64,000 nucleotides of DNA from Methylobacterium aerolatum (GCF_022179085.1 NZ_BPQE01000015.1:62001-126000); one strand, 5' to 3'. Numbered from the stretch's first letter, positions 26,210-34,182 are shown. Numbers and translations are program-made. The notes: generated by a model from the letters alone, not told the origin.

Positions 26210-26784
26210 GCCGCCCTCCTGTCCAGAACGGGCACCGGGCCGGCCGGTCCCCAGATCGCGATGGTCCCCGGGAAGGAACGCGCGAAGGCGGGGAAGGCCG
26301 CGTCCACGAGGCCGGTGCGCGCATGGGCCGCCGGGTCGAGGTCCGGCTGCGCGTCGGCGGATTTCACCAGGATGCAGGCGGGCGCGCCGATCCGTGCCGC
26401 GAGCCACAGGGCGAGGCTGTCGGAGGTGACGTCCCAGGTCTCGGGAATGTCGGAATGGCCCGCCCGCAGCAGCGCCGGGTCCCAGACGAGGGCCGCCTCG
26501 GGCCGCCCGCGATCGTTCCAGGGGGCGAGGGAGGCGACCAGCCGGGGCTCGATCCGGCGGAATGTCCCGGCCATGCGGCCCATCGCGTCAAGCGCCCGGC
26601 GGTGGGCCTCGGCATCGTCGAAACCCTCGGCGGGCTGGGCGGCGCGCACGGCGTCGGCATCGGAGCCGCCGCCGGGCACGATCACGCAGGCTCCGTGGGC
26701 GCCCTCCGCGAGGTCCGCGAGCAGGTGGCGGAGCCTGGCCGGATCCGCCTGCAGGCTCCCCCCGACCTTCACGACGCGCCTCAC
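26206..26784 (-). CDS. Amino-acid-kinase-family protein, MfnE-like
   Basis: 192-residue kinase of the aspartokinase/uridylate-kinase fold. The phosphate-binding opening is VVKVGGSL at residues 4-11, followed by VIVPGGGSDADAVR and a later TSDSLALWLA nucleotide-site motif. The archaeal homologue MfnE phosphorylates the aminomethylfuran monophosphate in methanofuran biosynthesis, and adjacency to MfnB supports that role. The start is GTG 26784, overlapping the mfnB stop (GTGA). The longer in-frame ATG upstream would run inside mfnB and lacks the family N-terminus. It could also act on another small phosphate ester. Confidence 0.75.
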   Translation of the reverse strand: MRRVVKVGGSLQADPARLRHLLADLAEGAHGACVIVPGGGSDADAVRAAQPAEGFDDAEAHRRALDAMGRMAGTFRRIEPRLVASLAPWNDRGRPEAALVWDPALLRAGHSDIPETWDVTSDSLALWLAARIGAPACILVKSADAQPDLDPAAHARTGLVDAAFPAFARSFPGTIAIWGPAGPVPVLDRRAA

Positions 26785-27479
26785 GCGGCGTCCTGCGCCT
26801 GGGGCCGCAGGGCGCGCACCGCCTCGGCGACGCGCAGCGGGTCGATGCCGTTGGTGCGGTCGAAACCCCGGCACAGGCCCCCCCGGAAGCCGAGATAGTC
26901 CGGCGCGGCGGCCGAAAGGGCCGGGATGTCGGTGATCCGCAGGGAGCCGGCGAGGCCGCAGAGCAGGCCGCTCGCCCGGCAGGCGGCCACGAAGGCCCGC
27001 AGCTCCGGCGGGGCGAGCAGGTCCGGCAGGCGCACGCCCGCCTTGCCGGCGGTGTCGATCATCGCCCCCGCGAAGCCCGCCTCGGCCAGGAGCGGGACGA
27101 GGTCGGCGCGGGGTTCGTCCTCCGCGAAGAGCACGGCGATCACCCGGCCGGGCACCGGGGCGGCGAGGCGGGCCAGCGCCGCCCCGTCATGCCAGATCGC
27201 CCGCCCCACACCGTGCTTCACCCAGCGCGCGCCGCTCCGCGCCATCGCCGCGAGGCTCTCGCCCGAATCGGCGACCGCGCTGGTCTCGACGTTCGCATCC
27301 GCCAAGCGCGCCATGATCTCCGCGACCGTAGACGGGTCGAGGGCGCCCAGCGCCCCGCGCTCGGGATCCTTGGCGTCGATCAGGTCGGCGCCCGCGAGCA
27401 GCGCGGCCTCGGCCTCGGCCGGGTCGCGCACGCTCACGAGGAGGCGAGGGGAGGGGAGGGGTGTCACGTGCGGGGGCAT
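26781..27479 (-). CDS. mfnB: (5-Formylfuran-3-yl)methyl phosphate synthase
   Basis: 232-residue TIM-barrel enzyme (DUF556) that converts two glyceraldehyde-3-phosphate into the furan precursor of methanofuran. The Schiff-base lysine region is at Lys37 in IDAKDPERGALGA, with further conserved lysines in WVKHGV and DTAGKAG. The C-terminal phosphate site is GLAGSLRITDIP and LGFRGGLC. First gene of a six-gene minus-strand operon with overlapping starts. ATG 27479 is the only start placing a short leader before the first strand (RLLVSVRD). In methylotrophs methanofuran carries formyl groups during formaldehyde oxidation to CO2. Confidence 0.88.
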   Translation of the reverse strand: MPPHVTPLPSPRLLVSVRDPAEAEAALLAGADLIDAKDPERGALGALDPSTVAEIMARLADANVETSAVADSGESLAAMARSGARWVKHGVGRAIWHDGAALARLAAPVPGRVIAVLFAEDEPRADLVPLLAEAGFAGAMIDTAGKAGVRLPDLLAPPELRAFVAACRASGLLCGLAGSLRITDIPALSAAAPDYLGFRGGLCRGFDRTNGIDPLRVAEAVRALRPQAQDAA

Positions 27480-27628
27480 TCCGGAACCATGACCCTGGGC
27501 TAGCTCAGAGCGCGCCCGAGGGAAACACGTTTTGTCAGGGGGCGGGTGCCGGGACACCGCCGACACACGTGAAACGCCGATGGGTAACCTCAGAGTGATG
27601 CCGGGAAGGACCTCGCTCCACACGTCAT

Positions 27629-27742
27629 CCTCATCCTGAGGTGCGGCGTCAGCCGCCTCGAAGGAGGGCTCCAGGTGTCGTAGAGCCTTCTGAAGGTCTC
27701 CTCCCAGGCCGCCGCTCCAGGGCGGTACCTCAGGATGAGGTC
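27629..27742. repeat. Dispersed palindromic repeat, family A, copy 2
   Basis: Long imperfect inverted repeat from CTCATCCTGAGGTGCGG to GGTACCTCAGGATGAGG, with CCTCGAAGGAGG and CCTTCTGAAGG internal arms. It fills the 300-base spacer upstream of mfnB and downstream of the 174-aa exported protein; no other feature is seen there. Confidence 0.75.
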
Positions 27743-27779
27743 AGAGACCGGGAAATCAACCGACTTCGCGGTTGAACGG

Positions 27780-28304
27780 TCACGACTTCCCCGGCAGCGG
27801 CTCGGCCAGCAGGCGGTTCTTCACCAGCCAGCGCATTCCGTGCGCCCAGGTGTTGTCGTCGTCGGCGCGGATGGTCACCTGCCCGCCGCGCACGACCTTG
27901 CCCGTGGCGGCCTCCGCGATCGTGACGGTGAGGTTGAAGATCTGGTTGGCGCCGCGTTCGGCGTAGCCCGTCACCACGAGGTCGGCGCCGAGGCCCTTGG
28001 CGATGTCGGCGGCGCAGCCGTTGCACTTGAAGAGCGGCCCCTGCTTCTCGACCTCGGAGGCGGCGGGGGCGGTGTCGATGACGTCGAGCCCCGCCTTGTC
28101 CCGGAGGGAGGTCCGCAGTTCCCCCGTCACCAAGGCGAGCTTTTTGGCGTCGATGGGCTTGGTCCGGCTGCCGTAGGACGCCGCCGGATCGTGCAACTCC
28201 ACGGGGAAGACCGCCGCCTTCTCGGCGGTCTGCGCCGCTCCCGCGAGGCCGACGATGGTCGCGGCGGCCGCGAAGCCCGGTGACAGACGCCTGAAAGCCC
28301 TCAT
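27780..28304 (-). CDS. Exported DUF2380-type protein, 174 aa
   Basis: 174-residue protein with a signal peptide (residues 1-26, ending AAQTA). The mature part has a strand-rich fold opening KAAVFPVELHD and a Cys pair in FKCNGCAADIAK, then DLVVTGYAERGANQIFNLTVTI. This resembles small secreted DUF2380/DUF3280 proteins found near PQQ-dependent alcohol oxidation genes; the family name is from memory. ATG 28304 starts exactly at the signal peptide. It is divergent from lutA with a 208-base shared spacer containing a dyad, so coregulation with the lut cluster is plausible. Confidence 0.7.
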   Translation of the reverse strand: MRAFRRLSPGFAAAATIVGLAGAAQTAEKAAVFPVELHDPAASYGSRTKPIDAKKLALVTGELRTSLRDKAGLDVIDTAPAASEVEKQGPLFKCNGCAADIAKGLGADLVVTGYAERGANQIFNLTVTIAEAATGKVVRGGQVTIRADDDNTWAHGMRWLVKNRLLAEPLPGKS

Positions 28305-28359
28305 GCCGCGTGTCCTCCGATGTCCGGCCCGTTGTCCCTCGGGCTCGGCCCGTGTCGAT

Positions 28360-28391
28360 CGTCCCGACCGTTCAAGTCGGTCGTCGGGACG
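28360..28391. promoter_or_regulatory. Dyad in the divergent spacer upstream of lutA
   Basis: Arms CGTCCCGACCG (28360-28370) and CGGTCGTCGGGACG (28378-28391) pair except for a 3-base bulge. It is located between divergent gene starts and is a candidate operator shared by both. Confidence 0.4.
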
Positions 28392-28512
28392 TTTTGGCAA
28401 TGGACGGAATGCATGAGCCGCCCCAACTCTCGGTGCGGCACGCTGTTTTTCACGTCCCTGCACTCCCATGCAGGTTGAGCGCTCCCCTCGGATGCTGCTA
28501 GAGGCCGCCCGC

Positions 28513-29742
28513 ATGCAAGATCGTGCATCCTTTCGACCGAGTCTAGCGAGCCGCCTGTCGCCCCTCGCGCTGGCCGCCGGGGTCGGGCTGATCGCGGGTC
28601 CGGCCGTGGCCCAGCAGCCGGCGCCCGGTCCGATCGAGACGACGATCGGCGTCATCTACCGGCCGCAGGAGGCGCCGGCCTCCTACGATGCCGAGGCGGT
28701 GCCGGAGGACGAGGGCGTCGCCGGCGCGCGCATGGGCATCGCCGACGACAACACCACCGGCCGCTTCACCAAGCAGACCTTCGCGCTGGCGGAGAAGCCG
28801 CTCGCCACGCCGGAGGCGGATCCCGTCGCGGCGGCGAAGGAGCTGGTCGACAAGGGTATCCGCTACCTCGTCCTCACCCTGCCGGCCGATCAGGTTCTGA
28901 AGGTCGCCGACGCGGTGAAGGGCACGGGAGCGGTGGTGTTCAACGCGGGCGCCCCGGACGACCGCCTGCGCGGCGCCGACTGCCGGGCCAACGTGTTCCA
29001 CGTCCTGCCCTCGCGGGCGATGCTCACGGACGCCCTCGCTCAATACCTGACCGTGATGCGCTGGCGGAAGATCTTCCTCATCAGCGGACCGACCGAGGCG
29101 GACAAGGGCTATGCCGACGCCGTGCGCAACTCCGCCCGCAAGTTCAACCTGAAGATCACCGCCGACAAGCCCTGGACCTTCGGGCCCCTGGCCAAGGCCC
29201 GGGGCGACACGCCGACCCGCGCGGAGGCGATGGTCTTCACCCGCGGCCTCGATTACGACATGGCGGTGGTGGCCGACGAGGAGAACGATTGGGGCGACTA
29301 CGTCTCGTACCGCACCGTCGATCCCCGGCCGGTGGGCGGCACGCAGGCACTGACGCCGACCACGTGGTCGCCGGTGCTGGAGACCTGGGGCGCGGCTCAG
29401 GCGCAGAACCGCTTCCGCCGGATGGCCGGGCGGCTGATGCGTCCCCTCGACTATCAGGCCTGGGTCGCGGTCCGCACCGTGGGCGAGGCGGTGACGGCGA
29501 AGAAGTCGAACGATCCGGCGACGCTGACACCCCTGCTGACCGATCCGGCCTTCGGCATCCCCGCCTACAAGGGCTCGTCCCTGAGCTTCCGGCCCTGGGA
29601 CCACCAGATGCGCCAGCCGGTGATCGTGGTGCAGCCGAAGTCGATGGTCTCCGTGGCGCCGGAGCAGGGCTTCCTGCACCAGCGCACCCCCCTCGACACG
29701 CTGGGCGTGGACCTGCCGGAGACGACCTGCAAGTTCCCGTGA
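28513..29742 (+). CDS. lutA: ABC transporter substrate-binding protein, lut cluster (LutA-like)
   Basis: 409-residue periplasmic protein of the PQQ-alcohol-dehydrogenase-associated substrate-binding type. The signal peptide is at residues 1-34 (ending PAVAQQ). A type-I periplasmic binding fold follows: TIGVIYRPQEAP, MGIADDNTTGRF, YLVLTLPADQ, CRANVFHVLPS, and FRPWDHQMRQPV near the end. In M. extorquens LutA is the binding component of a lanthanide (or lanthanide-chelator) ABC importer. The cluster order here (binding protein, propeller, cupredoxin-like, small Cys protein, ATPase, permease, exported protein, TonB receptor) matches lutA-H. ATG 28513 is preferred to 28468 because it precedes the signal peptide more closely. 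Confidence 0.82.
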   Translation: MQDRASFRPSLASRLSPLALAAGVGLIAGPAVAQQPAPGPIETTIGVIYRPQEAPASYDAEAVPEDEGVAGARMGIADDNTTGRFTKQTFALAEKPLATPEADPVAAAKELVDKGIRYLVLTLPADQVLKVADAVKGTGAVVFNAGAPDDRLRGADCRANVFHVLPSRAMLTDALAQYLTVMRWRKIFLISGPTEADKGYADAVRNSARKFNLKITADKPWTFGPLAKARGDTPTRAEAMVFTRGLDYDMAVVADEENDWGDYVSYRTVDPRPVGGTQALTPTTWSPVLETWGAAQAQNRFRRMAGRLMRPLDYQAWVAVRTVGEAVTAKKSNDPATLTPLLTDPAFGIPAYKGSSLSFRPWDHQMRQPVIVVQPKSMVSVAPEQGFLHQRTPLDTLGVDLPETTCKFP

Positions 29743-29842
29743 GCGGCCGGACCTGCGGCGATGGTCAGTCTCGCAACCGTTGGATAAGACCCTACACTAC
29801 CGATGAGAAGCGCCCTCGACGGCGCTCCAGGGAGGAGAGCGG

Positions 29843-30826
29843 ATGGACCGCAACACCATAGCGGGTCTGGGCACGGTCGCCCTCGGTCTGTGGCTGGCGT
29901 CGAGCCTGCCGTCCAACGCCTTCACGGCGTATGTGACGAACGAAAAAGGCAATTCCGTCAGCGTCATCGACACCAACACGATGGCCGTGACCGCGACGTG
30001 GAAGGTCGGACGCCGGCCCCGCGGCGTGACCCTCACGAAGGACGGCAAGGAACTCTTCGTCTGCGCGAGCGACGACGACCGGATCGACGTGCTAGACACC
30101 GCGACCGGCAAGGTCGTGCGCTCCCTGCGCTCCGGGCCGGACCCCGAGCAGTTCATCCTCGATGCCTCGGGCAACCCGCTCTACGTCGCCAACGAGGACG
30201 ACAGCCAAGTCACGATCATCGACATCGAGAAGAACAAGGTGCTCGCCGAGGTGCCGGTGGGCGTCGAGCCGGAGGGGATGGGCCTGTCGCCGGACGGGAA
30301 GATCCTCGTCAACACCTCCGAGACGACCAACATGGCCCACTTCATCGACACCAAGACCTTCCAGGTGATCGACAACGTGCTGGTCGATGCCCGCCCGCGC
30401 TTCGCGGAATTCACCAAGGACGGGAAGTTCCTCTGGGTCTCGGCGGAGGTCGGCGGCACGGTGAGCGTCATCGACGTGGCCGCCCGCCGCGTCGTGAAGA
30501 AGATCACCTTCAAGATCCCGAGCGTGAACGACGAGGCGATCCAGCCCGTGGGCATCCGTCTCACCAAGGACGGCAGCAAGGCCTTCGTCGCGCTGGGCCC
30601 GGCCAACCGCGTCGCGGTGATCGATGCCAAGTCCTACGAGGTGCAGAAGTACCTGCCCGTGGGCCAGCGCGTCTGGCAGCTCGCCTTCACCCCGGACCAG
30701 AAGCAGCTCTTCACGACCAACGGCACGTCGAACGACGTCTCGGTGATCGATGTCGAGGCGGAGAAGGTGGTGAAGAGCATCCCCGTCGGGCTGCTGCCCT
30801 GGGGCGTCGCCATCTCCCCGAACTGA
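29843..30826 (+). CDS. lutB: YVTN beta-propeller protein, lut cluster (LutB-like)
   Basis: 327-residue exported beta-propeller of the PQQ-dependent-catabolism-associated type. N-terminal signal or anchor at residues 6-26. Repeats at about 42-residue spacing include AYVTNEKGNSVSVIDT, LYVANEDDSQVTIIDIE, LSPDGKILVN, FLWVSAEVGGTVSVIDV and LFTTNGTSNDVSVIDV. GGAGGAG lies 7 bases before ATG 29843. In M. extorquens LutB is a periplasmic protein of the lanthanide system of undefined role. It follows lutA by 100 bases. A paralogue terminates the methanofuran operon at 22488. Confidence 0.82.
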   Translation: MDRNTIAGLGTVALGLWLASSLPSNAFTAYVTNEKGNSVSVIDTNTMAVTATWKVGRRPRGVTLTKDGKELFVCASDDDRIDVLDTATGKVVRSLRSGPDPEQFILDASGNPLYVANEDDSQVTIIDIEKNKVLAEVPVGVEPEGMGLSPDGKILVNTSETTNMAHFIDTKTFQVIDNVLVDARPRFAEFTKDGKFLWVSAEVGGTVSVIDVAARRVVKKITFKIPSVNDEAIQPVGIRLTKDGSKAFVALGPANRVAVIDAKSYEVQKYLPVGQRVWQLAFTPDQKQLFTTNGTSNDVSVIDVEAEKVVKSIPVGLLPWGVAISPN

Positions 30827-30895
30827 TTCTCTTCGTTTTTTCGCCCCTTACCGACGGAGTGCGAATGCTCAGTCTCGGCCAGTCCTCCCGCCCGC

Positions 30896-30990
30896 GCCGT
30901 CATTGCAGGCAGAGCGAGGCGATCCAGCGGCGCCATGCCATGAAACGTCCCGCTGCCTTAAGTCGCTTCGCGTCGCTCGCGATGACGATG
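30896..30990. repeat. Family B palindromic repeat overlapping the lutC start
   Basis: Half-sites CGTCATTGCAGGCAGAGCGAGGCGATCC and GTCGCTTCGCGTCGCTCGCGATGACG face each other. The right half lies inside the first 17 codons of lutC, which therefore seem to be derived from, or overprinted on, the repeat. Confidence 0.6.
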
Positions 30991-31389
30991 GCGCTGGTGA
31001 TGGGTGTCGCTCCGGCCTCGGCCCTCGACCTCACCAAGAAGCGGGAGAACCTGCCCGATCTCGTGCTCGGCAACGACCAGGGCAACGACTTCGTGGTCGA
31101 GAACAAGGATATCGAACTCGAGTCCGGCAAGGCGTACCGCTTGAGGATCGTCGCCAAGGGCGGGCAGGAGTACAAGTTCTACGCGCCGGAGTTCTTCCGC
31201 TACATCTGGCTCAACCAGATCGTCATCGAGCACAAGGAGATCCATGGCGGCGGCCCGCCCGATCACCTGGAGTTCGACGAGCCGGGCGAGATCGCCATCG
31301 AGTTCGTCGCCATCAAGCCGGGCGCCTACAAGTGGGAGGCGCGCGGCCTGGAGGCGAAGGGCATGACCGGCACGCTGACGGTGAAGTGA
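30940..31389 (+). CDS. lutC: Exported cupredoxin-like protein, lut cluster (LutC-like)
   Basis: 149-residue periplasmic protein. The signal peptide is residues 1-29 (RPAALSRFASLAMTMALVMG, ending PASA). The mature domain of about 120 residues has the beta-sandwich pattern of cupredoxin-like proteins (YRLRIVAKGGQEYKF, IAIEFVAIKPGAYKWEARG). No cysteine is present, so a type-1 copper site is impossible as read. Histidines occur only in IEHKEIHGG and PPDHLEF. The mature N-terminus is acidic (LVLGNDQGNDFVVENKD). ATG 30940 is required for a full signal peptide; inner ATGs would leave it too short. Its stop overlaps the start of lutD. Confidence 0.78.
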   Translation: MKRPAALSRFASLAMTMALVMGVAPASALDLTKKRENLPDLVLGNDQGNDFVVENKDIELESGKAYRLRIVAKGGQEYKFYAPEFFRYIWLNQIVIEHKEIHGGGPPDHLEFDEPGEIAIEFVAIKPGAYKWEARGLEAKGMTGTLTVK

Positions 31390-31634
31390 TGAGGGGCTTC
31401 GCGCTCGCGTTCCTGGCCGCCGGGCTGGCCTCTCCCACCCTGGCGGCGGACGACGCCTCGTCCTGTGCCGAGGGCATCACCATGATCCGCGATGCGCTGG
31501 TCACCAACCCGCCCGAGGCCGCGGTGCCGAAGCTCAGGAAGGCGCTGAAGAACGCCGAGCGCGAGCAGCGCGAGGGCGAATTCGACGAGTGCCTGGATGC
31601 CGTCGCCGACGCCCGGAAGGCGCTGGGCCGATGA
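31389..31634 (+). CDS. lutD: Small exported di-cysteine protein, lut cluster (LutD-like)
   Basis: 81-residue protein. The signal peptide is residues 1-19 (ending PTLAA). The mature 60 residues form a helical hairpin with one cysteine near each end ([14 protein letters not shown] and [16 protein letters not shown]), likely disulfide-bonded. ATG 31389 overlaps the lutC stop, and its own stop overlaps the lutE start (ATGA), so expression is coupled to both. Function unknown. The exported protein at 37203 has the same architecture with a longer Pro/Thr insert between the cysteine helices, suggesting a paralogue flanking the receptor gene. Confidence 0.75.
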   Translation: MRGFALAFLAAGLASPTLAADDASSCAEGITMIRDALVTNPPEAAVPKLRKALKNAEREQREGEFDECLDAVADARKALGR

Positions 31635-32377
31635 GCGGCGACGCGCCCGCCCTCCTCGTCTCGCAGGTCGGCCACCGCTTCGGCAGCCGCGCGGCCCTGG
31701 ACGACGTGTCCATGACCGTGCGGCGGGGGACCTTCACGGCCCTGCTCGGGCCGAACGGCGCGGGCAAGACTACGCTGTTCTCGGTGATCACCCGCCTTTA
31801 CACCAACCAGAGCGGGCGGGTCGCGATCTTCGGCCACGGGCTCGACCGCGAACCCTCGCGGGCGCTCGCCCGCCTGGGCGTCGTGTTCCAGGCCCGCACC
31901 TTGGACACGGATCTGACCGTCGAACAGAACCTGATGTACCATGCGAGCCTGCACGGCATCGCGCGCAAGGCCGCCAGGGCGCGGATCGGTGAGTTGCTGG
32001 AGCGCGTCGGCCTCGCGGACCGGCGCGGCGAGAAGGTACGCACGCTCTCGGGCGGCCAGTCCCGGCGCATCGAGATCGCCCGCTCCCTCGTGCACCGGCC
32101 GGACCTGCTGCTCCTCGACGAGCCGACGGTGGGGCTCGATCTCGAATCCCGTGCGGGCATCGTCGCCATCGTGCGGGCGCTGGTGCGGGAGGAGGGGCTC
32201 TCCGTCCTCTGGGCCACCCACATCTTCGAGGAGATCCGTCCGGAGGACGACGCCGTGGTGCTCCATCTCGGCCGCATCGTCGCCCGGGGCACCGCCGGCA
32301 CCATCGCGCAGGGCGCCGAGAGCCTGGAAGAGGCGTTCCGCCGCCTCGTCGGCGCGCAGGGGAGGAAGGCGGCGTGA
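31631..32377 (+). CDS. lutE: ABC transporter ATP-binding protein, lut cluster (LutE/PedB type)
   Basis: 248-residue cytoplasmic ATPase. The Walker [10 protein letters not shown] is at residues 40-48, Q-loop glutamine in VVFQARTLD, signature LSGGQ at 139-143, Walker B LLLLDEP with Asp163-Glu164, and switch histidine in WATHIFEE. It belongs to the subfamily accompanying PQQ-dependent alcohol dehydrogenases. It pairs with the permease at 32589 and binding protein LutA as an importer needed for lanthanide uptake into the cytoplasm in M. extorquens. Start ATG 31631 overlaps the lutD stop. The permease follows after an unusual 211-base repeat insertion. Confidence 0.87.
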   Translation: MSGDAPALLVSQVGHRFGSRAALDDVSMTVRRGTFTALLGPNGAGKTTLFSVITRLYTNQSGRVAIFGHGLDREPSRALARLGVVFQARTLDTDLTVEQNLMYHASLHGIARKAARARIGELLERVGLADRRGEKVRTLSGGQSRRIEIARSLVHRPDLLLLDEPTVGLDLESRAGIVAIVRALVREEGLSVLWATHIFEEIRPEDDAVVLHLGRIVARGTAGTIAQGAESLEEAFRRLVGAQGRKAA

Positions 32378-32394
32378 CGGTGGCTCATCCAATG

Positions 32395-32580
32395 GGCGCC
32401 TCTTCCTTCCTCCCTCTGCGGGGGAGGGTGGCCCTGCCGCCAGGCAGGGTCGGAAGAGGGGAGCGACGGTGCCGGATGGGGCACGCCGCTCGACATCTTA
32501 GGAACCGGCGATCCCCTCACACCCCCTGCGTCGGAGGGTACACTCCCCCGCAGAGGGAAGAGAGAGGACTCGCGGAGGTG
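32395..32580. repeat. Palindromic repeat, family C, inside the lut operon
   Basis: Outer arms near 32410-32426 (CCCTCTGCGGGGGAG) and 32547-32562 (CTCCCCCGCAGAGGG) are reverse complements. Inner parts (GGCCCTGCCGCCAGGCAGGGT) form a second hairpin. It fills the 211-base gap between lutE and lutF. Confidence 0.65.
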
Positions 32581-32588
32581 TTGCGCCC

Positions 32589-33476
32589 ATGAGTTCATCC
32601 CCGTCGGTCGTCGATCTCAAGCACGAAGCGAAGGCCATCCCCGGCCAGCTCGGGCGCCTCGATGCGCTCGGCTACCTCATCTGCCTCGGCGGCATCGTGC
32701 GCCGGGAACTGCTGCGTTTCTTCAATCAGAAGGAGCGCTTTTTCTCCGCGCTGGTCCGGCCACTGGTGTGGCTGTTCATCTTCGCGGCGGGTTTCCGCAA
32801 CACGCTGGGCGTGTCCATCGAGCCGCCTTACCAGACCTACGTGCTCTACGAGGTCTACGTGGTCCCCGGCCTCGCGGTGATGATCCAGCTGTTCAACGGC
32901 ATGCAATCCTCGCTGTCGATGGTCTACGACCGCGAGGTCGGCTCGATGAAGGTGCTGCTCACCTCGCCCTATCCCCGCTGGATGCTGTTGCTCGCCAAGC
33001 TGATCGCCGGCGTCTCGGTGTCCATCGTCCAGGCTTACGCCTTCCTGGCGGTGGCGTATTTCTGGGAGACCGACATCCCGCCGCTCGGCTACCTCGCGGC
33101 CCTGCCGGCCTTCCTGGCCTCCGGCCTGATGCTCGGGGCCATCGGCCTGTTCCTGTCCTCGCTGGTGCGGCAGCTGGAGAATTTCGCGAGCGTGATGAAC
33201 TTCGTGATCTTTCCGATGTTCTTCGCCTCGTCCGCTCTCTACCCGCTCTGGCGGATCCGGGAATCGTCCGAGACGCTCTACTGGATCTGCGAGTGCAATC
33301 CCTTCACCCACGCGGTGCAGCTCGTGCGCTTCGCGCTCTACGTCCAGTTTGAGCCGCTGGCCTGTGCCGTGGTCGTCACGACGACTCTCGTGTTTTTCGC
33401 AATGGCCGTGATCGCCTACGATCCGGGCCGGGGCCTCATGGCCCGGCGCGGCGGGCCGGCCGGAGAAGCCCTATGA
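32589..33476 (+). CDS. lutF: ABC transporter permease, lut cluster (LutF/PedC type)
   Basis: 295-residue ABC-2-type permease with six hydrophobic segments (LVRPLVWLFIFAAGF, YVVPGLAVMIQLF, LLLAKLIAGVSVSIVQAYAFL, LGAIGLFLSSLV, NFVIFPMFFASSALYPLW and the C-terminal VVVTTTLVFFAMAVIA). Family members work with the PedB-type ATPase next to PQQ alcohol dehydrogenases. With LutA and LutE it makes the inner-membrane importer. ATG 32589 follows GGAGGTG by 9 bases. The stop overlaps the next start by 4 bases (ATGA). Confidence 0.87.
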   Translation: MSSSPSVVDLKHEAKAIPGQLGRLDALGYLICLGGIVRRELLRFFNQKERFFSALVRPLVWLFIFAAGFRNTLGVSIEPPYQTYVLYEVYVVPGLAVMIQLFNGMQSSLSMVYDREVGSMKVLLTSPYPRWMLLLAKLIAGVSVSIVQAYAFLAVAYFWETDIPPLGYLAALPAFLASGLMLGAIGLFLSSLVRQLENFASVMNFVIFPMFFASSALYPLWRIRESSETLYWICECNPFTHAVQLVRFALYVQFEPLACAVVVTTTLVFFAMAVIAYDPGRGLMARRGGPAGEAL

Positions 33477-34114
33477 TCGATCGCCTCGCCCTCGCGTTCC
33501 TCCTGACGGCGGGTGCCGCCGCGTTGCCGGCCGGCGCCGTCCTGGCGCAGCCGCGCCAGGACCCGGACTGGCCCTGCGTCCAGCGCAAGGTCGAGACCCT
33601 GAGCCCCGGCCAGTTCTGGACCGGGCCGGACATCGCCGCCGCGGGCGATTGGGGCAGCGACAACAAGGCCGCCGTCCTCGCCCAGAAGATCGCCTCCCGC
33701 CGCACGGACCTGTCGCAGGTCGATCCCCTCCTCGACGAGTTCGCCGGCCAGTTCGGCACCGACAAGGACGCCAAGGATCAGGCGCTGACCCGCGTCTACG
33801 CGGGCGTGTTCGAGGTCATCAACGGCGAACGCGGCAAGGTCATGAACGGCATCGCCCGCTATGCCCAGGGCCAGCGGCGCATGGCCGAGCGCATCCGCGA
33901 CGAGGCGGACAAGATCAGCCAGACCAAGGACGCGCCAGGCCAATCCGACGCCACGGAGCTGCCGAAGGACCAGTCCGCGGCCGAAACCCAGTTCGCCTGG
34001 GACCGCCGGATCTTCCAGGAGCGTAGCCAGTCGCTGACCTATGTCTGCGAGGTCCCCCAACTGCTGGAGCAGCGCCTCGGCGACCTCGCCCGGAAGATTC
34101 AGGCCAAGCTCTGA
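33473..34114 (+). CDS. lutG: Exported protein, lut cluster (LutG-like)
   Basis: 213-residue periplasmic protein of unknown fold. The signal peptide is at residues 1-25 (ending GAVLAQ). The mature part starts DPDWPCVQRKVETLSPGQFWTG and is mainly helical, with a second cysteine near the end (LTYVCEVPQLLEQRLG). The two cysteines could form a disulfide. Many Asp/Glu residues occur in a central helix-rich stretch. It is translationally coupled to lutF and completes the ABC part of the cluster; a separate promoter region precedes the receptor gene. The symbol follows gene order in M. extorquens. Confidence 0.75.
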   Translation: MIDRLALAFLLTAGAAALPAGAVLAQPRQDPDWPCVQRKVETLSPGQFWTGPDIAAAGDWGSDNKAAVLAQKIASRRTDLSQVDPLLDEFAGQFGTDKDAKDQALTRVYAGVFEVINGERGKVMNGIARYAQGQRRMAERIRDEADKISQTKDAPGQSDATELPKDQSAAETQFAWDRRIFQERSQSLTYVCEVPQLLEQRLGDLARKIQAKL

Positions 34115-34182
34115 GGATTGCCGAATCTTCCCAAAAAATTTTGCCGAAACATCCCTAAGTTTCTGATTTAACTTGCGAAACT

